Shown here: positions 59,775 to 64,000 of the stretch, one piece after another
Layout: each line of letters starts with the position of its first letter
How positions within the stretch are numbered: the first letter of the stretch is position 1
Assembly: GCF_003598715.1 (NCBI RefSeq)
Contig: NZ_QZFU01000019.1
Span: 1 to 64,000 of the forward strand
DNA length: 64,000 nt
Reading direction: 5' to 3'
Source of the DNA: Nocardia panacis
GTDB lineage: Bacteria; Actinomycetota; Actinomycetes; Mycobacteriales; Mycobacteriaceae
Made by a program: the position numbers and the translations under genes
The notes under the pieces: model-generated
Database searches by the model: none
What the model was told of the DNA's origin: nothing
Seen by the model: only the letters and a program-made list of their open reading frames with translations

Positions 59775-62201
59775 GTGTCGACCGGGTCTGGTTCATACGA
59801 CGGTGCTGCGCCGCACGGCGAGGAGCTCGTCGGTAGGGGGCGGGAGCTCGAACGAATAGTCGCGGTGCTGATATCCCCGGCTCGGATGGTGACTCTGGTA
59901 GGGCCGGGTGGGATCGGCAAGACGCGTTTGGCGATGGCGGTGGCCGCGCGGTCGCGCGAGGCGACACGGCAGCCGGTGTACTGGGCGCATCTGGCGCGCC
60001 TGCCGCGCAATGCCGACGCGGGCATCGTGTCGCGTCTGCTCGTATCCGAAGTGGTCGACGGCGATTTCTCCGACCGGACCGAACGACAGATCCTGCTCGA
60101 CACCCTCGGACGCTCCGACGCGACGGGACGCGCCGTACTCGTCCTCGACAACTGTGAGCACGTCCTGGACGGAGTCGGCGCGGTATCGGCCGACCTGCTC
60201 GCCGCGCTACCGGGATTGACCATCCTGGCCACCAGCAGGACGGCGATCGGGTGGGTCGACGAGCACCTGGTGGAGGTCCCGCCGCTCTCGCGCGAGCATG
60301 CGGTGACACTACTGCGGCAGCGCGCGGAATTGGTCGGTCGCCCGATTTCTGAGCGCCAGGCGGAACCGATCTGTCGACACCTGCACTACTACCCGCTGCA
60401 CATTCGATTGGCGGCGGCGCGGCTGCGCTATCAGTCGCCCGCGCGGATCGTGCGCGATCTCGACGGGTCCGACACGGATCGACGACTGCACTGGTCACCG
60501 GGTTTCCGGGTCGGCGTCGACGAACGGCATCGCAGCATCGACGCGGTCATCGCGTGGTCCTACGCACTGTGCGGCCCGCAGGAGCGACTGCTGTTCCAGC
60601 GCATGTCGGTGTTCGCTCCCGGCCACGCCATCGAACCCCGCGACGACCCGACCGATCTCGGCGCGGACCTCACGGCGATCGAAACAGTCTGCGCCGATGC
60701 CGATCTGGTGGCCGAGCAGGTCGAGGGGCTGTTGGAGCGGTTGGCCGATCGCTCCCTCATCGCCCTGCATATCGGCGCCGAATCGGTGCGGTACTCGCTG
60801 TTGGAGAGCTTTCGCGTCTTCGCAGGCGCCCGACTGCGCGAATCGGGTGCGCAGCACGCGCGGGAATTCGCCGCCCGCCATCGCCGCTACTACCGCGACC
60901 AAGTGTCGACGGCCCGCGCGAACCGGGTCGGACCGCGCGAACAGGAACTGCTGGACGGGCTGGGAAGCGCGTGGGACAACATTCGCTGGGCCGTCGACCG
61001 CAGCCTGCGCGAGCCGCGCGACGCGGTCGTGGGCGCCGCGATCGCCGCGGACCTCATCGCGGTGGGGCTGCCCTTCCTGATCGGCTCGCTGCGGGAATCG
61101 CGCGGACTGGCCGAACGCAGTTTGGCGGCCGCGCAGACGCACTGCCCCACCGAGTTGCGGGTGTCCGCGCGGGCGATGATCGGGATGGTGACGGTGTGTC
61201 AGGGCCGGTCCGATCTCGCCGAGGACATGCTGGCGGAATGCGTCACCGCCTGCATTGACACGGTGGAGGGTTGGCGCGAGGACCCCACCGTCGATCTCGG
61301 ACTGCCACCCGACGTCGAATACCTGTGGGGCAGTGTGCTGATGCTGTCGAGCAGCGACGCGCGGGCCACGGCGGTCCTGGCACGCGCGCGGGTCAAGTAC
61401 GCCGCGGTCGGCGACGCGGTCGGCGCGCTCATGGCCGAACTGTTCGAGGCGCTGTCGGCGGCCTTCCACGGGACGGCCGAGATCGCCCTCGCCACCACGG
61501 CCAGGCACCTCGATCGCGTTGTCGCGGCCGGTCCGCAGTGGTCGGCCTCGTGGGCGCGTTTCGCCAGGGCGATCGCGCTGTGCAGGCACGGCGACCCGCA
61601 CGAGGCGCTCGCGCTCTGCGACGCCGCGGCGGCTTGGCAGATTCCCATGCGCGACCGCTGGGGCGGGGTGTGGGGTCTGCATATCCGCTCCTGGATTCTG
61701 GCCGCACTCATCGCGGGTCCCGGTCGCGGGGACCACCTGCGAGCGACACGCTGGGCCGGCGAGATCGCCGTCGCGGCGGGCCGCACCGACGCGCTGCGTC
61801 GAGACCTCGGCCTGGATCTGCGAAATCTGGGTCCGTGGGCCGAGCGGACCGACAACGCGGTGGCAATCGCCCGCAAGGTGCTCGGCGACAATGCCTTCGA
61901 CCCCATCGAACACCGATCGCGCACCGCCCCGTCGACTCCCGACACGCCGACTCCACCCCCGAACCCCACGCCTGCCGCCTGGCACGAACTCACCCGCGCC
62001 GAACAGGCGGTGGCGATCCTGGCGGCCTCCGGTCTGACCAACACCGCCATCGCCACCAGCAGGGGCACCTCGACCCGCACCGTCGACGCCCAGGTCGCGG
62101 CCATCCTGTCCAAGCTGATGATCAACTCGCGCAAACAGATCCGCGCCCTGCTCCCACCCGAAGCGCTGGACCGCCGCGCACAGGTAGCGGAAAGCCGGTG
62201 A
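59775..62201 (+). CDS. LuxR-family transcriptional regulator with NB-ARC/AAA ATPase domain
   Basis: An 808-residue regulator of the AfsR/LAL type. The ATPase (about 15-330) has Walker A LVGPGGIGKTRLAMAV, Walker B AVLVLDNCEHV and sensor ILATSRT. The middle is helical repeats (about 360-690) for protein or ligand contact. After a Pro-rich linker, the C-terminal LuxR HTH (about 740-795) reads LTRAEQAVAILAASGLTNTAIATSRGTSTRTVDAQV. The start is GTG 59775. It is divergent from the AhpD-like gene, which it may control (inference). Confidence 0.9.
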   Translation: MSTGSGSYDGAAPHGEELVGRGRELERIVAVLISPARMVTLVGPGGIGKTRLAMAVAARSREATRQPVYWAHLARLPRNADAGIVSRLLVSEVVDGDFSDRTERQILLDTLGRSDATGRAVLVLDNCEHVLDGVGAVSADLLAALPGLTILATSRTAIGWVDEHLVEVPPLSREHAVTLLRQRAELVGRPISERQAEPICRHLHYYPLHIRLAAARLRYQSPARIVRDLDGSDTDRRLHWSPGFRVGVDERHRSIDAVIAWSYALCGPQERLLFQRMSVFAPGHAIEPRDDPTDLGADLTAIETVCADADLVAEQVEGLLERLADRSLIALHIGAESVRYSLLESFRVFAGARLRESGAQHAREFAARHRRYYRDQVSTARANRVGPREQELLDGLGSAWDNIRWAVDRSLREPRDAVVGAAIAADLIAVGLPFLIGSLRESRGLAERSLAAAQTHCPTELRVSARAMIGMVTVCQGRSDLAEDMLAECVTACIDTVEGWREDPTVDLGLPPDVEYLWGSVLMLSSSDARATAVLARARVKYAAVGDAVGALMAELFEALSAAFHGTAEIALATTARHLDRVVAAGPQWSASWARFARAIALCRHGDPHEALALCDAAAAWQIPMRDRWGGVWGLHIRSWILAALIAGPGRGDHLRATRWAGEIAVAAGRTDALRRDLGLDLRNLGPWAERTDNAVAIARKVLGDNAFDPIEHRSRTAPSTPDTPTPPPNPTPAAWHELTRAEQAVAILAASGLTNTAIATSRGTSTRTVDAQVAAILSKLMINSRKQIRALLPPEALDRRAQVAESR

Positions 62202-62218
62202 GCTGTAGTCGAACTCGC

Positions 62219-64000
62219 CTACTCGGCGGCTGACCCTTCGGCCGGACCGCCGCCCCGGATGGACCAGAGCAGGCCCTCGAGCTCGTCGGGTTTGACCAGC
62301 ACGTCACGGGCTTTGGAACCTTCGCTGGGACCCACGACGCCTCGGGTTTCCATCAGATCCATGAGACGGCCCGCTTTCGCGAAGCCGACGCGAAGTTTGC
62401 GCTGCAGCATGGAGGTGGAGCCGAACTGCGAGGTGACGACCAGCTCCACGGCTTGCAGCAGCACATCGAGATCGTCGCCGATATCGGGATCGATATCCTT
62501 CTGCTCGCCCGCCTTGGCGACGGTGACACCCTCCTGGTAGTCGGGTTCGGCCTGGTTCCTGGCGAATTCGACGACGCCGTGGATCTCCTCGTCGGAGATG
62601 AACGCGCCCTGCAGTCGGGTCGGCTTGTTCGCGCCCATGGGCAGGAACAGGCCATCGCCCATACCGATCAGCTTCTCCGCGCCGGGCTGATCCAGGATGA
62701 CCCTGGAGTCGGTGAGCGAGGAGGTGGCGAACGCGAGCCGGGAGGGCACATTGGTCTTGATCAGGCCGGTGACCACGTCGACGGAGGGGCGCTGGGTGGC
62801 CAGCACCAGGTGAATGCCCGCGGCGCGGGCCTTCTGGGTGATGCGGACGATGGCATCCTCCACATCGCGCGGCGCGGTCATCATCAGGTCGGCCAACTCG
62901 TCGACGATCGCGAGGATGTACGGGTAGGGCCGATACACCCGCTCGCTGCCCAGCGGCGCGGTGATCGCGCCGGACTTCACCTTCTTGTTGAAGTCGTCGA
63001 TGTGGCGAACCTTGTTGGCCTGCATGTCCTGATAGCGCTGCTCCATCTCCTCCACCAGCCAGGCCAGCGCGGCGGCCGCCTTCTTCGGCTGGGTGATGAT
63101 GGGGGTGATCAGGTGCGGAATGCCCTCGTACGGGGTGAGTTCCACCATTTTGGGGTCGATCAGGATCATCCTGACCTCCTCCGGTGTGGCCCGCTGCAAC
63201 AGCGAGACCAGCATGGAGTTCACGAAACTCGACTTGCCGGAGCCGGTGGAGCCCGCGACGAGAAGGTGCGGCATCTTCGCCAGGTTGGCCGAGACGAAAT
63301 CGCCCTCGATATTCTTGCCGAGTCCGATCACCAAGGGGTGGTGGTCGTTTCGGGTCGAAGGCGCCTTGAGCACATCGGCCAGGCGAACCAGTTCGCGGTC
63401 GGCGTTGGGCACCTCGATACCGACGGCCGATTTGCCCGGAATCGGCGCGAGCAGCCGAACATTCTCCGTGGCAACGGCATAGGCGATATTGCGGGCCAGC
63501 GCCGTGATCTTCTCGACCTTCACGCCGGGACCGAGTTCCACCTCGTAGCGGGTGACAGTCGGGCCGCGCACGAATCCGGTGACGGCCGCGTCGATCTTGA
63601 ACTGCACCAGCACCTCGGTGATGGCCTCGATCATGGATTCGTTGGCGGCGCTGCGCTTCTTGGGCGGATTGCCGTCGGTGAGCAGCGACAGCGGCGGCAG
63701 TGTGTAGTCGCCCTCCACTACCCGGTCGGCGACAAACTCCATTTGCTGTGGCGGAGGGGGTGTTTGGTCCTGCACCTTGGCCGGACGCCTGCGCGGTGCG
63801 ACCGGCGCGGGCGCGGGCGTCTCGGCCGGGGCTTCGGCATCGAAATCCTGTGCGGTGGCCAGGGTTTTGGCATCGCGCAGCGGCGGTTCGGCGAGGGCCT
63901 CGGTGGCGGCGGCGCCGTATTCGTCGGTCGGGTAGTTCTCCTCCGGACTGCCGCGCCCGCGTGAGCGCTTGGGGCGGTGTTCGGGAAATCCGTCGGCGTC
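62219..64000 (-). CDS. ftsK: DNA translocase FtsK (C-terminal part, runs off the window)
   Basis: FtsK pumps DNA at the division septum. The 593 visible residues hold a disordered Pro/Ala/Glu linker, the alpha domain ([22 protein letters not shown] region), the RecA-like motor with Walker [15 protein letters not shown] and Walker [11 protein letters not shown], and the C-terminal gamma winged helix ([28 protein letters not shown]), which reads KOPS-type sites. The N-terminal membrane part lies beyond position 64000. Frame stays open to the edge. In mycobacteria argA is adjacent; here 15 kb intervene. Confidence 0.96.
   Translation of the reverse strand, partial: DADGFPEHRPKRSRGRGSPEENYPTDEYGAAATEALAEPPLRDAKTLATAQDFDAEAPAETPAPAPVAPRRRPAKVQDQTPPPPQQMEFVADRVVEGDYTLPPLSLLTDGNPPKKRSAANESMIEAITEVLVQFKIDAAVTGFVRGPTVTRYEVELGPGVKVEKITALARNIAYAVATENVRLLAPIPGKSAVGIEVPNADRELVRLADVLKAPSTRNDHHPLVIGLGKNIEGDFVSANLAKMPHLLVAGSTGSGKSSFVNSMLVSLLQRATPEEVRMILIDPKMVELTPYEGIPHLITPIITQPKKAAAALAWLVEEMEQRYQDMQANKVRHIDDFNKKVKSGAITAPLGSERVYRPYPYILAIVDELADLMMTAPRDVEDAIVRITQKARAAGIHLVLATQRPSVDVVTGLIKTNVPSRLAFATSSLTDSRVILDQPGAEKLIGMGDGLFLPMGANKPTRLQGAFISDEEIHGVVEFARNQAEPDYQEGVTVAKAGEQKDIDPDIGDDLDVLLQAVELVVTSQFGSTSMLQRKLRVGFAKAGRLMDLMETRGVVGPSEGSKARDVLVKPDELEGLLWSIRGGGPAEGSAAE

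Overview
The window is high-GC actinobacterial chromosome and looks like Nocardia or a close relative (inference). The strongest argument is its backbone, which follows the order of the Mycobacterium tuberculosis lexA-to-ftsK region (Rv2719c to Rv2748c): a ChiZ-position membrane gene divergent from lexA, a FadE20-like acyl-CoA dehydrogenase, hflX, dapF, an Rv2728c-like domain joined to miaA, a DUF349 protein, an Rv2732c-like membrane protein, miaB, gluABCD, recX, recA, a DUF3046 protein, an Rv2739c-like glycosyltransferase, pspM, pspA, clgR, pgsA, an argA-type acetyltransferase and ftsK. RecA has no intein and there are no PE/PPE genes. WXG100-type secretion substrates, F420-type nitroreductase and many P450/MaoC genes also fit Nocardia.

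Layout. 1-14.0 kb: a secreted protein; the SOS regulator lexA and its divergent neighbour with two LexA boxes between them; a GT39 membrane glycosyltransferase; a fused HadA/HadB-type MaoC dehydratase; a secreted S33 peptidase; a P450; and a tight three-gene type VII secretion cassette (YbaB-like, WXG-like, and a 993-residue proline-rich effector ending in an ADP-ribosyltransferase-like domain). 14-26 kb: lipid genes and the housekeeping set hflX-dapF-trmH-miaA, DUF349, miaB. 26.3-29.8 kb: the glutamate ABC transporter gluABCD. 30.0-34.9 kb: an amine oxidase/EamA exporter pair, then an AT-richer island with a spore-associated-protein-like secreted gene and a DUF234 ATPase behind a perfect 43-bp palindrome. 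34.9-36.9 kb: recX-recA, with both a LexA box and a RecA-NDp (PafBC-type) promoter. 37-42.6 kb: small accessory genes including a Vat-like O-acetyltransferase. 42.6-46.3 kb: the envelope-stress set clgR-pspA-pspM plus cinA and pgsA. 46.5-62.2 kb: argA, then about 15 kb of accessory DNA that separates argA from ftsK: YciI, a lipoprotein, TerC, a methyltransferase, a small ORF/terminator/tRNA unit, VapBC, a DUF1540 protein, a kinase-fold protein, a TetR-nitroreductase pair, a CYP157-like P450 without EXXR, a Tc-toxin-type chitinase and a LuxR-family ATPase regulator. 62.2-64 kb: the 3' part of ftsK.

How they work together. lexA, recA and recX form the SOS circuit. dapF feeds peptidoglycan and lysine synthesis. 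miaA and miaB act in sequence on tRNA A37. clgR, pspA and pspM form the actinobacterial envelope-stress response. gluABCD is a complete importer operon.

Most unusual items: a class-I (short variable loop) tRNA with a Leu CAG anticodon sitting directly behind a leader-like ORF and terminator; the ADP-ribosyltransferase-like effector that appears to lack the second Glu of ExE and has no immunity gene; the palindrome-associated DUF234 ATPase next to recX; and a Tc-type chitinase without Tc genes or a signal peptide. All calls are by reading the sequence; no database search was possible.
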